From CADEDV01 sp036383515 (GTDB lineage: Bacteria > Bacteroidota > Bacteroidia > Chitinophagales > Chitinophagaceae): a stretch of DNA of 64,000 nt. Shown in pieces: positions 1 through 8,460 of this stretch (its first letter is position 1; each line of letters starts with the position of its first letter). Location: contig DASVOE010000006.1 in NCBI GenBank assembly GCA_036383515.1, positions 41,533 through 105,532 on the forward strand. Direction: 5' to 3'. Below the pieces are notes generated by a model. The model ran no database searches and was not told the origin of the DNA. It saw only the letters and a list, made by a program, of their open reading frames with translations. Position numbers and translations under genes: made by a program.

Positions 1-728
1 GCATCTACGATGGCATCCGCATACCAACCCATAGCCCTTGCCCAGAAATGCGGCGATGTTCCCGTTTCTTTATTCGCCCATTTCATTTGTTTGCTTTCAT
101 CCCATGCATGATAGAGTAATCCGGTCTTTGCATCCCGGGCATGTTTTTCCATCCAGATGAACTGGTTAGCGATATCATCGAAAGCAGCATCTTCATGAAA
201 TAACATGGCATACTCTGCATAAAATGGAGCACCCATATATAAGCCATCGAGCCACATTTGATTCGTATAGATCTTCTTATGCCAGAAGCCACCTTCCTTT
301 GTTCTTGGGTGTGTCCGTAACTGGTTGCGTAAGGCATCAGCCGCTTTTTTATACTTGTCTTTTCCTAATACACGATAAAGCAGCAGAACCAGTTTCCCAT
401 TATTTACATGGTCAATATTGTACTCATCCATTTCATACCCTTTGATGGCCCCGTCGGGCTGAACAAAATAATCCATCTTCGCCTGTATGGCATTGAAATA
501 ACTTACATCCCCGGTATTGGCCCAGATGCCCTCAAAGCCTTTCAGCACTACGCCCATATCATAGCTCCATTTATTCAAACCCCCAATAGGAGTTGAATCT
601 TTCCAGCTATTCATGACAGTGGCAGCCATTTGCTGTGACAAAGGTTTTTCCGCCCGTATGGCCGGAACAGTTTGTGCCGCTGCAAAAAGACAAATGAATA
701 ACAGGAATATGCTGGTTATTTTTTTCAT
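1..728 (-). CDS. Unsaturated rhamnogalacturonyl/glucuronyl hydrolase, GH105 (partial)
   Basis: The gene runs off the left edge, so only the N-terminal 242 or so residues are visible. It begins MKKITSIFLLF with a type I signal peptide ending near AAAQ, so the enzyme is periplasmic or exported. The frame contains WLDGLYMGAPFY and, near the edge, SPHFWARAMGWY, both typical of the YteR/GH105 (alpha/alpha)6 barrel; the Asp of WLDG aligns with the family's catalytic Asp. GH105 enzymes remove the terminal unsaturated uronic acid left by pectate or rhamnogalacturonan lyases. The start codon overlaps the stop of the upstream GH28 gene (TAATG), implying translational coupling and a shared transcript. 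Confidence 0.88.
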   Translation of the reverse strand, partial: MKKITSIFLLFICLFAAAQTVPAIRAEKPLSQQMAATVMNSWKDSTPIGGLNKWSYDMGVVLKGFEGIWANTGDVSYFNAIQAKMDYFVQPDGAIKGYEMDEYNIDHVNNGKLVLLLYRVLGKDKYKKAADALRNQLRTHPRTKEGGFWHKKIYTNQMWLDGLYMGAPFYAEYAMLFHEDAAFDDIANQFIWMEKHARDAKTGLLYHAWDESKQMKWANKETGTSPHFWARAMGWYADAIVD

Positions 729-2374
729 TAGTTGATGGTTACACTTTTAGACACTGCTCCCAGTTCATAAGTAATTTTTTCTTTCGCCTTCGAAGCATCT
801 GTATTTTTTATAGTGATATTGCTGCTTTTCCCGCCGCTGATCCTGAAAAGTAATGCAGCCCCGCTCTTATAAGTAATATTATCAAATACCAGTTTATCAC
901 TTTGCATCACATCGATCACCGGGTCCGTATCACTACTGATCACTTTTATATTTTTAAATGTTATGCCTGTTGCTTCCTGCACATCGATTCCTTGTTTTAC
1001 CTGCAGCACCATATTCTCCAGCACAATATCTTTTACATGCATTTCCGGCAAGCCTCTTAAAAAAATTCCTTTGGCTGCGCCATTGCAATACACATTGCTG
1101 ATATAAAAATTTTTGAACACCGGCGTCGTTTCATCTGCTGGCAATAGTTCTACTTTAGGCAATTCCCTTTTTTCTCCTGCCAGGACTACCGGATCCTTTG
1201 CCATATAATACATGTCAAACAAAATCGCTTCTGCCGGAATATCTTTCATGTAAATATCTTTAATGAAAATATTCTCTACTACGCCGCCACGTCCTCTTGT
1301 TGTTTTAAAACGAAGCCCGATATCAGTGCCAATAAAGGTACAGTTGCTGACATGAATGTTCCGGGCACCACCACTCATTTCACTGCCGATCACAAACCCG
1401 CCATGTGCAGCATATACAGTGCAATCCCGGATGATCACATTCTCGATGGGTCTTCCCCGTTTCCTTCCTTCTGCATCCCGGCCGCTTTTCATACACAGCG
1501 CATCGTCACCCACATCAAATACTGAGTTTTCAATCAGCACATTTTTACAGCTCTCCGCATCAATGCCATCTCCGTTCTGTGCATACCAGGGATTTTTTAC
1601 CGAAACATTTCTTACGGTTAAATTTTCGCATAACAGCGGATGCAGGCACCAGGCGGGTGAGTTTTGAAAAGTCACTCTTTCAATCAGGATAAGTTTACAC
1701 GCTGTCAGTACTAATAAATTAGGACGAAGAAAATCTTTGATGCTTTCATAAAAGGCAGCATCTTTTTCAGGGCTGATCATGCCCGGGTTAGTCATCTTAG
1801 ACCCTTTCATGAATTGTTCAGAAGGATACCATGTCTTTTTATCATCACTTAGTACACCACCTGAAGCCAGTTTCTTTTTCCATTGACTTTCGGTGAGTTT
1901 TTCACTCTTTACAGCTCTCCATACATCACCATTGCCATCAATGATGCCTTTACCGGTGATGCCAATATTCGTTGCATCTGTAGCCGAAATCGGGGATTGG
2001 TTTCTCATCTGTGGCAAGCCTTCCCAATGCGCTTTTATCAACGGATACTGTGTTTTATCATTTGTAAATAATAAAGTAGCTCCCGCCGCCAAATGAAGAT
2101 TGATATTGCTTTTAATAACCACAGGGCCGGTTAGCCATAATCCGGCTGGCACCAATACAACACCCCCACCTTTTTTATACTGGGCTTCAATGGCTGCATT
2201 GATACTCTTCGTATTCAGCGTATAGCCATCTGGAACAGCGCCAAACTTTGCTATGCTGAGCGTATCTTTTTTAAACTTCGGAACAAGAATAACAGGAAGC
2301 TTACCTGTAAACTGGGCCTTTGCCTGCAAAGAAAAAAATGCCAGTAGCAATATGCTGAGAATCTTTTTGATCAT
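728..2374 (-). CDS. Exo-/endo-polygalacturonase, GH28
   Basis: Predicted 548-residue secreted pectin hydrolase cleaving alpha-1,4-galacturonosyl bonds. I start it at MIKKILSILLL, which gives a clean signal peptide ending LQAKAQ; an in-frame Met 23 codons upstream would bury the signal. The GH28 signature appears in order: NGDGIDAES, VGDDALCMKSG (paired catalytic Asp), HGGFVIGSEMSGG (His) and RFKTTRGRGG. The N-terminal FGAVPDGYTLNTKSINAAI segment is the usual first rung of pectate-lyase-3-like beta-helices. It is coupled to the downstream GH105 gene by a one-base overlap. A LacI-type operator and a -7-like element lie just upstream. Confidence 0.93.
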   Translation of the reverse strand: MIKKILSILLLAFFSLQAKAQFTGKLPVILVPKFKKDTLSIAKFGAVPDGYTLNTKSINAAIEAQYKKGGGVVLVPAGLWLTGPVVIKSNINLHLAAGATLLFTNDKTQYPLIKAHWEGLPQMRNQSPISATDATNIGITGKGIIDGNGDVWRAVKSEKLTESQWKKKLASGGVLSDDKKTWYPSEQFMKGSKMTNPGMISPEKDAAFYESIKDFLRPNLLVLTACKLILIERVTFQNSPAWCLHPLLCENLTVRNVSVKNPWYAQNGDGIDAESCKNVLIENSVFDVGDDALCMKSGRDAEGRKRGRPIENVIIRDCTVYAAHGGFVIGSEMSGGARNIHVSNCTFIGTDIGLRFKTTRGRGGVVENIFIKDIYMKDIPAEAILFDMYYMAKDPVVLAGEKRELPKVELLPADETTPVFKNFYISNVYCNGAAKGIFLRGLPEMHVKDIVLENMVLQVKQGIDVQEATGITFKNIKVISSDTDPVIDVMQSDKLVFDNITYKSGAALLFRISGGKSSNITIKNTDASKAKEKITYELGAVSKSVTIN

Positions 2375-2413
2375 CACACGAGAATCGTTGAAATAAACAC
2401 ACTGTTTATACTG

Positions 2414-2480
2414 CAATTTTACCCTAAAGCCTATCGTTTTCAAGGGTTTCTGAAGTCTTTATTTACGCAAACGTTGCCGG
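2414..2480 (-). promoter_or_regulatory. LacI-type operator plus -7 element upstream of GH28 gene
   Basis: The plus-strand sequence TATTTACGCAAACGTTGCC starts at 2460; its core GCAA-ACG-TTGC is an odd palindrome with a central CG step, as in LacI-family operators. On the minus strand, 38 bp further downstream, TAAAATTG (2414-2421) matches the Bacteroidota -7 consensus TAnnTTTG at all but one of its six fixed positions and sits about 40 bp before the GH28 start at 2374. The same arrangement recurs at 5565-5630 and 29185-29250. The function is inferred. Confidence 0.6.
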
Positions 2481-2516
2481 CATCGATGCCATCTTGCCGT
2501 ATTCAGCATCACCTTC

Positions 2517-2951
2517 TTAGGTTAATTTAACAGCCTGCCTGGCCAGCAATTTCCACTTGCCGTTTTGTTTTTGCCATACCAGCAATACCTTCAATTTTAC
2601 GGTGCCGGGTTTACCATCATCGTTGGTGCTTGCGTTCAGGATATGTCTTACAACAGCTGTCTTTCCGCTAACGCTGATCGTTTGCTCCGTCAGCTCAATG
2701 CTGACAAAATCAGACTTGCCACTGGCGATTTTTTCGACAAACTCGGCTTTGTTTTCAACGCCGCCGCCTGAATGCCCATAACTCAATTGATCAGCCGCTA
2801 TATTTTCTAAGGAAGTCCTGTTACCACTGATCATTGCATTTCGCAATTGTTCTACTGCTGCAGCTACTTTTGTTTCGTGTTTGTTTTGTGCCAGCGTAGT
2901 GATACTTGTCAGCAGTAACATAAAAACGGGGAGCAAAAATTTATTCTTCAT
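2517..2951 (-). CDS. Secreted DUF4440 / SnoaL-like (NTF2 fold) protein
   Basis: A 144-residue protein beginning MKNKFLLPVFMLLLTS, with a signal peptide ending TLAQ. The body (ALEQLRNAMISGN near the N-terminus; AADQLSYGHSGG; TAVVRHILNA; VLLVWQKQNGKWKLLARQAVKL at the end) fits the DUF4440/SnoaL-like cone-shaped NTF2 fold. Members bind small ligands, and the activity of most is unknown. It lies between the GH43 and GH28 genes in the pectin locus. The upstream in-frame Met at 2993 would disrupt the signal peptide, so I use 2951. A role in sugar metabolism is suggested only by position. Confidence 0.75.
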   Translation of the reverse strand: MKNKFLLPVFMLLLTSITTLAQNKHETKVAAAVEQLRNAMISGNRTSLENIAADQLSYGHSGGGVENKAEFVEKIASGKSDFVSIELTEQTISVSGKTAVVRHILNASTNDDGKPGTVKLKVLLVWQKQNGKWKLLARQAVKLT

Positions 2952-3017
2952 ATATATAATTTTAAAACTGGTTGACCATCGGCACAAGATCAATTAATTC
3001 AGCATTTTTACCGGGCT

Positions 3018-4622
3018 TTAAGGTTTTTCTATCCTGAACCAATCCACATCTGCAAAACCCGAATCATTTGTTTTTACCGTTCTCGTACAAAACAAACCCA
3101 TCTTTGCACCTACCCATCTTCCCGGTCTTGCAATTAATTTATCGCCGATTGGTTTGAAGGTAACACCATCTTCACTATAACTGAATTCGCAAACAGCACC
3201 CTTACTCACTTTTGCCCTGAAATAAATAGCTGCACTGCTGATCTTGTCACCATCCTGTATTGTTTCTATATTTCTTTTATCAGCGTTTTTGCAATAGCTG
3301 AAAGAAATATAATTACCATCTGCTTTTTTTACCAGCGACAGATAAGCATAATCAGTTCCAAAAACAATCAGTCCTGCCCGCTCACCTTCCAGTCTTGGTT
3401 TGAAAGTTAGTTTAGTAGTGGCTATAAATTCATCGGCCGGAAATTTTTGCATTAAAAGGTTGGGAACATCCCAATAGTTTTTACTGCTATCCGGCAGGGG
3501 ATAAGAGAACAACCGCAATTTATCGCCGGTCAAAAAAAACCAGTAGGGTTGCGGGTTCGCCTGCCATTGCCATTGAAGGCTTAGTTTTCTTTCATTGAAT
3601 TCATCTGATTCTGCCGGAGATGTTATGGGAAATGTTTTCCCAACGTTTGGCTTTTTATAAACGAGTACCGGTTCGCCCTTACCATCACCGTCCTTATCGG
3701 CACCGATCACCGGCCAGTCATTCACCCATTTCATCGGTTGCAGGTGAACTACTCTTCCATAAGCATCTTTATCCTGGAAATGCAGGAACCAATCTTCGCC
3801 CGTCTTTGTATTTACCCATGCTCCCTGGTGTGGGCCATTTACGGTTGTTGTTCCCTGGTCCATCACTACTTTTCTTTCATAGGGACCATATACGTTTTTA
3901 CTTCGTAAAACCAATTGCCATCCTGTGGCTACGCCACCCGCGGGTGCAAAGATGTAATAGTAACCATTGCGTTTATAAAACTTAGGGCCTTCAATGGTAG
4001 GATCTGCATCATGACCATCGTAAACAATCACGCCATCGTCGGTTGTTTTCGTTCCTTCTTTATTCATCGTTTTTATAACGATCAGGCTTTTGATACCGGC
4101 ACGGCTGCCTGCATAGGCATGAACGAGATAAACTTTTCCATCAGTATCCCATAACGGGCAGGGATCGATCAATCCTTTACCGGCTTCCACCAGCACGGGA
4201 TCGGTCCATGGCCCCATTATACTTTTTGCACTGGTCACATAAATGCCAAAATCAGGATCGGGATAATAAATATAAAATTGTCCGGCATGATAACGTATGG
4301 AAGGAGCCCATACTCCATTGCCATGTTGCACTTTACTGAAATGATCAAACGGTGGTTGTCTTTTTAATACATGCGTGATAATGGTCCAGTTAACGAGATC
4401 TTTGGAATGAAGTACCGGTAATCCCGGAGCATGATTAAAACTGGAAGACACTAAATAAAAATCATCTCCTACCCGCACCACATCAGGATCACTATAGTCT
4501 GCATTGATAACAGGGTTTTTATAAGTACCATTGCCATTATCTGCTATCCATACGGTTGATTTGTTTTGAGCAGGGATAACATAAAAAGTCAGCAGGAATA
4601 GTATTGCCAGGAGAAACTTCAT
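3018..4622 (-). CDS. Glycoside hydrolase family 43 (arabinofuranosidase/xylosidase-like)
   Basis: A 534-residue exported enzyme with an N-terminal signal (LLAILFLLTFYVIPAQ). The five-bladed propeller shows the general base Asp in NADYSDPDVVRVGDDFY, the pKa-modulating Asp in LIDPCPLWDTDG, and the general acid Glu in TIEGPKFYKRNGYYY. The C-terminal 200 residues look like the concanavalin-type accessory domain (GH43_C2/DUF1349) of long GH43 enzymes. In this pectin locus the likely substrate is arabinan or arabinogalactan side chains, which would feed arabinose to the araBAD genes nearby. The precise linkage cannot be read from the sequence. It lies 10 bp downstream of the esterase gene and is probably co-transcribed with it. 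Confidence 0.9.
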   Translation of the reverse strand: MKFLLAILFLLTFYVIPAQNKSTVWIADNGNGTYKNPVINADYSDPDVVRVGDDFYLVSSSFNHAPGLPVLHSKDLVNWTIITHVLKRQPPFDHFSKVQHGNGVWAPSIRYHAGQFYIYYPDPDFGIYVTSAKSIMGPWTDPVLVEAGKGLIDPCPLWDTDGKVYLVHAYAGSRAGIKSLIVIKTMNKEGTKTTDDGVIVYDGHDADPTIEGPKFYKRNGYYYIFAPAGGVATGWQLVLRSKNVYGPYERKVVMDQGTTTVNGPHQGAWVNTKTGEDWFLHFQDKDAYGRVVHLQPMKWVNDWPVIGADKDGDGKGEPVLVYKKPNVGKTFPITSPAESDEFNERKLSLQWQWQANPQPYWFFLTGDKLRLFSYPLPDSSKNYWDVPNLLMQKFPADEFIATTKLTFKPRLEGERAGLIVFGTDYAYLSLVKKADGNYISFSYCKNADKRNIETIQDGDKISSAAIYFRAKVSKGAVCEFSYSEDGVTFKPIGDKLIARPGRWVGAKMGLFCTRTVKTNDSGFADVDWFRIEKP

Positions 4623-4632
4623 TAGCTTATGA

Positions 4633-5535
4633 TTACAAGGCGGTGAGCCAGTTTTTTAATCGCTCCATCCAGTTGTCTGTTGTTGTTTTATTAAACATGC
4701 CAAATCCATGTCCGCCTTTTGGATAGAGATGCATTTCGACAGGCACTTTATTTTTAATACAGGCCTGGTAATAGCGGATGCTGTTCTCTACCGGCACCGT
4801 CCCATCATCACCTGCATGCACTAAAAAACTGGGTGGCGTTTTGGTTGTTACCTGCAATTCATTCGAGAAAAGTTTTATTTTTTCTGCCGCAGCATTACTT
4901 CCCACTAAATTATTTCTTGATCCCTTATGTGCTATCGTACTGTCGAAACTAATAACAGGATAAATGAGAATTGCAAAATCGGGACGAACAGAAGTTGTAT
5001 CGGTATTGGTTAGATCAGCTTTGGTTTGAAAATGAGTAGCGGCGGTGGCTGCTACATGACCTCCAGCCGAAAATCCCATGATTCCTACCTGGTCTTTATT
5101 GATACCCCATTCTGCTGCATTGCTCCTTACTAAACGGATGGCCTGCTGTGCATCCTGTAAAGGAGCGATACTTCTATCTATCATTGTAGTATCATCAGGA
5201 AGACGATACTTTAATACAAATGCAGTGATTCCCCATTTGTTCATTTCTTCAGCTACTCTTGTTCCTTCTTTATCAAAAGCAAGAATAGAATAACCACCAC
5301 CGGGACAAATGATCACAGCTTTTCCATTAGGATGATCCGGTTTATAAAGTGTAACGGAGGGTACACTCACTTTGGCAATCCGTGTTACATTATCCCTGAA
5401 GATGGAATTTTCTTTATTGGGCGCTGCAATGGAATTAGGCACTCCATTTTTATACAGGGCTATTTCTTTGCCGCTTTGCGCCAACAATGTTGTTCCCAGG
5501 CAAACAATGAATAAAAGAACGCTTATACATTTCAT
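4633..5535 (-). CDS. Secreted alpha/beta-hydrolase, esterase/lipase type
   Basis: The 300-residue product starts MKCISVLLFIVCLGTTLLAQ, a signal peptide. It carries an oxyanion-type CPGGGYSILAFDKEG, the nucleophile elbow GFSAGGHVAA (Ser), the acid in HAGDDGTVPVENS and the His in PKGGHGFGMF, a complete catalytic triad of the Aes/acetyl-xylan-esterase-like class common in plant-polysaccharide loci. It probably removes acetyl or other ester groups from pectin or its oligomers. An upstream in-frame Met at 5619 overlaps the operator and lacks a signal peptide, so I reject that start. TAAGTTTG, a perfect -7 element, sits about 30 bp before the chosen ATG. Confidence 0.85.
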   Translation of the reverse strand: MKCISVLLFIVCLGTTLLAQSGKEIALYKNGVPNSIAAPNKENSIFRDNVTRIAKVSVPSVTLYKPDHPNGKAVIICPGGGYSILAFDKEGTRVAEEMNKWGITAFVLKYRLPDDTTMIDRSIAPLQDAQQAIRLVRSNAAEWGINKDQVGIMGFSAGGHVAATAATHFQTKADLTNTDTTSVRPDFAILIYPVISFDSTIAHKGSRNNLVGSNAAAEKIKLFSNELQVTTKTPPSFLVHAGDDGTVPVENSIRYYQACIKNKVPVEMHLYPKGGHGFGMFNKTTTDNWMERLKNWLTAL

Positions 5536-5564
5536 AGTATATGACAATTGAATATAGCTGTCCT

Positions 5565-5630
5565 CAAACTTAAACTGATTCGGTGTAAGCCCTGGTTTTG
5601 GTAGCAGGTATTTACGCAATCGTTGCCGGT
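5565..5630 (-). promoter_or_regulatory. LacI-type operator plus perfect -7 promoter element before esterase gene
   Basis: Plus-strand TATTTACGCAATCGTTGCC begins at 5609, with the 11-bp palindrome GCAA-TCG-TTGC. On the minus strand TAAGTTTG (5565-5572), a perfect TAnnTTTG, follows 36 bp downstream, placing transcription start near 5558 and the operator centre near -62. An operator upstream of the promoter rather than over it fits activation or long-range control better than simple blocking. This last point is inferred. Confidence 0.65.
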
Positions 5631-5666
5631 CTTTACTTATAGATTTACCATTGCTTTGATTACGAT

Positions 5667-6458
5667 TTATTGTGCATTGGCCAAAGCCCTGTCAAGGTGA
5701 ACATACCCTCCATCCACGTATACTAATTGCCCAGTTGTATGACTTGATTTTGCTGATAACAAAAATGCAACTGTATTGGCGATCTCTTCCGATGTTGTCA
5801 TACGATTCTCTAATGGGATCTTCGCTTCTATTTCTTTCAATTTTTCCTGTGGGTTAGGCAATGTTTCGATCCAGCGGGCATATAAGGGGGTAAAACATTC
5901 TGCCACTACTACAGCATTTACACGAATGCCGTATTTTAATAATTCAACAGCCCATTCTCTTGTCAGTGCATTGCGGCCGCCGTTACTTGCTGCATAGGCA
6001 GACGTATTGCCCTGCCCGGTATCCGCCGTTTTGGAAGTGATATTGACGATAGCTCCTTTTGATTTCTTTAATTCAGGCAATGCATGATGAGCCAACAGAT
6101 AGTAGTGAATAAGATTTTTATGCAGGGAGGCCATGAACTTTTCATAATCACCGTTCTCTAACCCTACGCCATCATTTACACCAGCATTGTTTACCAACCC
6201 ATCAATACGATTGAACTCTTTGATAATTTTTCCTATCGCTTTTTCACATTCGGTGGCGCTGGTCAGTTCAGCCGCCACCTGGAAAGCTTTGCCACCTGCT
6301 GCTTCAATGGCTTTTATTGTTTTCAGGTTATCTTCTTCACTTCTGCCAATAATAACAGGAATGGCTCCTTCAGCGGCCAGCATTTTTACAATGCCTTCAC
6401 CTATTCCTTTGGCACCACCACTTACGATGATCACTTTGTCTTTTAATTGGAGATCCAT
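5667..6458 (-). CDS. SDR oxidoreductase, probable L-fucose (or L-rhamnose) dehydrogenase
   Basis: A 263-residue short-chain dehydrogenase. The NAD(P)-binding GGAKGIGEG is near residue 15, NNAGV near 91, the catalytic Ser in VNITSKT near 140, and YAASNGG near 155, where Tyr is present but the usual YxxxK Lys is replaced: the sequence reads Y-A-A-S-N. The C-terminal GGYVHLDRAL resembles sugar dehydrogenases of the L-fucose/D-arabinose type. Its neighbours (lactonase, FAH hydrolase, second SDR, mutarotase, FucP) suggest it oxidises L-fucose to L-fuconolactone, step one of the non-phosphorylative pathway. L-rhamnose is an alternative substrate. Confidence 0.78.
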   Translation of the reverse strand: MDLQLKDKVIIVSGGAKGIGEGIVKMLAAEGAIPVIIGRSEEDNLKTIKAIEAAGGKAFQVAAELTSATECEKAIGKIIKEFNRIDGLVNNAGVNDGVGLENGDYEKFMASLHKNLIHYYLLAHHALPELKKSKGAIVNITSKTADTGQGNTSAYAASNGGRNALTREWAVELLKYGIRVNAVVVAECFTPLYARWIETLPNPQEKLKEIEAKIPLENRMTTSEEIANTVAFLLSAKSSHTTGQLVYVDGGYVHLDRALANAQ

Positions 6459-6534
6459 GATGTATATTTTTTCACGAAGACATAAAGTTCGTTAAGAATA
6501 ATAACTTGTACTCTTCATTGCATTGTGAGATATT

Positions 6535-7356
6535 TTACAGGCTATAAAACTGAATCGCATTTCCACCCAACACCTTTTCCCTATCATCTTCACTATAATT
6601 CTCCATATATTTTTCCACTAAGCTTTTCCATTGCACATAAATACCTGCTACAAGTATAACCGGCCAGTCGGTTCCAAATAGCAACCTGTCCACACCAAAC
6701 GCATCAAATACAACATCGAAGTATGGATAAAAATCACCTGCACTCCACTCCTTCCACTTTGCCTCCGTAAACAATCCAGAGAGTTTACAGCATACGTTAG
6801 GCTGCTTTGCTATTTGCTGTATATCGTTTTTCCATTGCGTAATATTCTTTTTAGCAATATCGGGTTTGGCGCAATGATCGATCACAAATTTTTGCTCCGG
6901 AAATTTTGAAACAAATTCAATCGCCGGTTTCAACTGGTGATGATAGATAAGAATATCATACGTATAGTTATACTGCTGTAAGGCAGCAATGCCTCTTTGA
7001 AAATCGGGTCTTACTAAAAAATCATCCGGTTCGCCCTGCACCACATGTCTCCACCCCTTAATGACAGGATACTGTAAAAAATACTGCAATCTTTCTTCAA
7101 TGTTCTCATTCTGCAGATCGATCCATCCCACTACTCCTTTTATGATGCTATGTGTCTTTGCGAGTTCTACCAGGAAATGTGTTTCCAATTCTGACTGATC
7201 GGCCTGCACCGCCACACAACCATCAATACCATTTCTTTTTAACGTACCGGAAATGGTTTGCGGCAGGTAATCCTGCTGCAAAATTTTCATGTTGTCCATC
7301 CATGTATCCCGCACTTTATCATACTCCCAAAAATGGACATGTGCATCAACCTGCAT
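6535..7356 (-). CDS. Amidohydrolase-family lactonase, probable L-fuconolactonase
   Basis: A 273-residue cytosolic TIM-barrel amidohydrolase_2 protein. It starts MQVDAHVHFWEY with the HxH metal motif, followed by CVAVQADQSELE, GVVGWIDLQ, FVIDHCAKPDI and LLFGTDWPVI, as in COG3618 lactonases acting on sugar lactones. In this operon it would hydrolyse L-fuconolactone (or rhamnonolactone) to the acid. Its 5' end overlaps the 3' end of the FAH hydrolase gene by 11 bp, which supports translational coupling and a shared pathway. Lactonase function is assigned from family and context. Confidence 0.85.
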   Translation of the reverse strand: MQVDAHVHFWEYDKVRDTWMDNMKILQQDYLPQTISGTLKRNGIDGCVAVQADQSELETHFLVELAKTHSIIKGVVGWIDLQNENIEERLQYFLQYPVIKGWRHVVQGEPDDFLVRPDFQRGIAALQQYNYTYDILIYHHQLKPAIEFVSKFPEQKFVIDHCAKPDIAKKNITQWKNDIQQIAKQPNVCCKLSGLFTEAKWKEWSAGDFYPYFDVVFDAFGVDRLLFGTDWPVILVAGIYVQWKSLVEKYMENYSEDDREKVLGGNAIQFYSL

Positions 7357-8200
7357 ACTTCACACATTTTTGTTTCGATTCACCCAGGCCATCAATACCC
7401 AACTCCATCACATCTCCCGGTTTTAAATATACCGGCGGATTGAAACCCAATCCTACACCTGCCGGTGTGCCGGTAGAAATAATATCACCCGGCAGCAAGG
7501 TCATGAACTGGCTTACGTAAGCAATTAAAAAAGGTATATTGAAAATAAGATTCGCTGTAGTTCCATTCTGCATTAGCTGGCCATTTACTTTCAGCCACAA
7601 TTTTATATTGTGTATATCAGCGATCTCTTCTTTAGTAACCAGCCATGGACCGAATGGTGCAAACGTATCACAACCTTTTCCTTTATCCCAGGTGCCTCCT
7701 TTTTCTAATTGAAATTCCCGCTCACTGATATCATTATGCAAGCAATAGCCCGCCACATAATCCATAGCATTAGCTTCACTTACATAACTGGCTTTTGCAC
7801 CCATCACTACAGCCAGCTCCACTTCCCAGTCTGTCTTTACTGAGTTCTTTGGAATAACCACTTCATCAAACGGTCCGCAAATGGCCGTTGTCGCTTTCAT
7901 AAAGATCACCGGTTCTGTTGGTGGTGTTGCGTTGGTTTCTTTAGCATGATCGGCATAGTTCAACCCGATGCAAATGATCTTTGAGGGACGGGCAACAGGT
8001 GCCCCTAATCTTACCGTTGCTGCCACTTTCGGCAGCATGGTTTTATTTTGCTCTACCATCCATGCCAGGTGAGCCACGCCACCATTGGCAAAAAAGGATT
8101 CATCATAGTCTTTGATAAAACCAGAAACATCAAAAAACGCATTGTTGATACAAACACCGGGTTTTTCTTTACCGGGTTCTCCAAATCGAATTAATTTCAT
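7346..8200 (-). CDS. Fumarylacetoacetate hydrolase family, probable 2,4-diketo-3-deoxy-L-fuconate hydrolase
   Basis: A 284-residue FAH-superfamily enzyme. The start MKLIRFGEPGKEKPGV is typical, IICIGLNYADHAKE follows, and the metal-binding acidic residues appear in TDWEVELAVVMG. Also present are YCLHNDISEREFQ, GKGCDTFAPFGPW and ISTGTPAGVGLG. In non-phosphorylative L-fucose/L-rhamnose breakdown this family cleaves the 2,4-diketo sugar acid to pyruvate and L-lactate. It overlaps the lactonase gene downstream. It is separated from the SDR gene upstream by 260 bp holding inverted repeats, so it may have its own start or an attenuator. Confidence 0.87.
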   Translation of the reverse strand: MKLIRFGEPGKEKPGVCINNAFFDVSGFIKDYDESFFANGGVAHLAWMVEQNKTMLPKVAATVRLGAPVARPSKIICIGLNYADHAKETNATPPTEPVIFMKATTAICGPFDEVVIPKNSVKTDWEVELAVVMGAKASYVSEANAMDYVAGYCLHNDISEREFQLEKGGTWDKGKGCDTFAPFGPWLVTKEEIADIHNIKLWLKVNGQLMQNGTTANLIFNIPFLIAYVSQFMTLLPGDIISTGTPAGVGLGFNPPVYLKPGDVMELGIDGLGESKQKCVKYAG

Positions 8201-8203
8201 AAA

Positions 8204-8448
8204 GCCTCCTCCCGACCTTCCCCGTTAGGGGGAGGCCATCCTGGCACAGCCCTAATAGAAGGAAAATCATTTTTATTTTTTAATTTATATAATACTGAAA
8301 CATTTACTTTCTTCTATTAATATTTAATTAATCCTGTAATTCTATTCAGCAACCCACCCCAGGGCTTAAAGTTCTATTTTCACTTTATAGCTCCTCCCGA
8401 GGAGGGGAAGTTTTCCGATCATAGGAAATTACCCTTCCTCCGGAGGGG
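8204..8448. repeat. G/C-rich inverted repeats, possible mobile palindromic element
   Basis: The 260-bp gap between the FAH and SDR genes carries two strongly structured tracts in otherwise AT-rich DNA. The first is GCCTCC (8204-8209) facing GGAGGC (8231-8236). The second is a long imperfect hairpin whose left arm 8391-8416 (CTCCTCCCGAGGAGGGG...) mirrors the right arm 8424-8448 (...CTTCCTCCGGAGGGG) around GATCATA. Both share the CCTCC/GGAGG theme. They may be copies of a dispersed non-coding palindrome, or could fold in the mRNA between the two genes. No transposase is nearby. Confidence 0.55.
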
Positions 8449-8460
8449 TTTGGGAAGACT

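Noticed and set aside
83..337. 84-codon minus-strand ORF near the left edge
   Set aside because: It is an out-of-frame reading of the GH105 gene, whose proper frame continues open to the edge.
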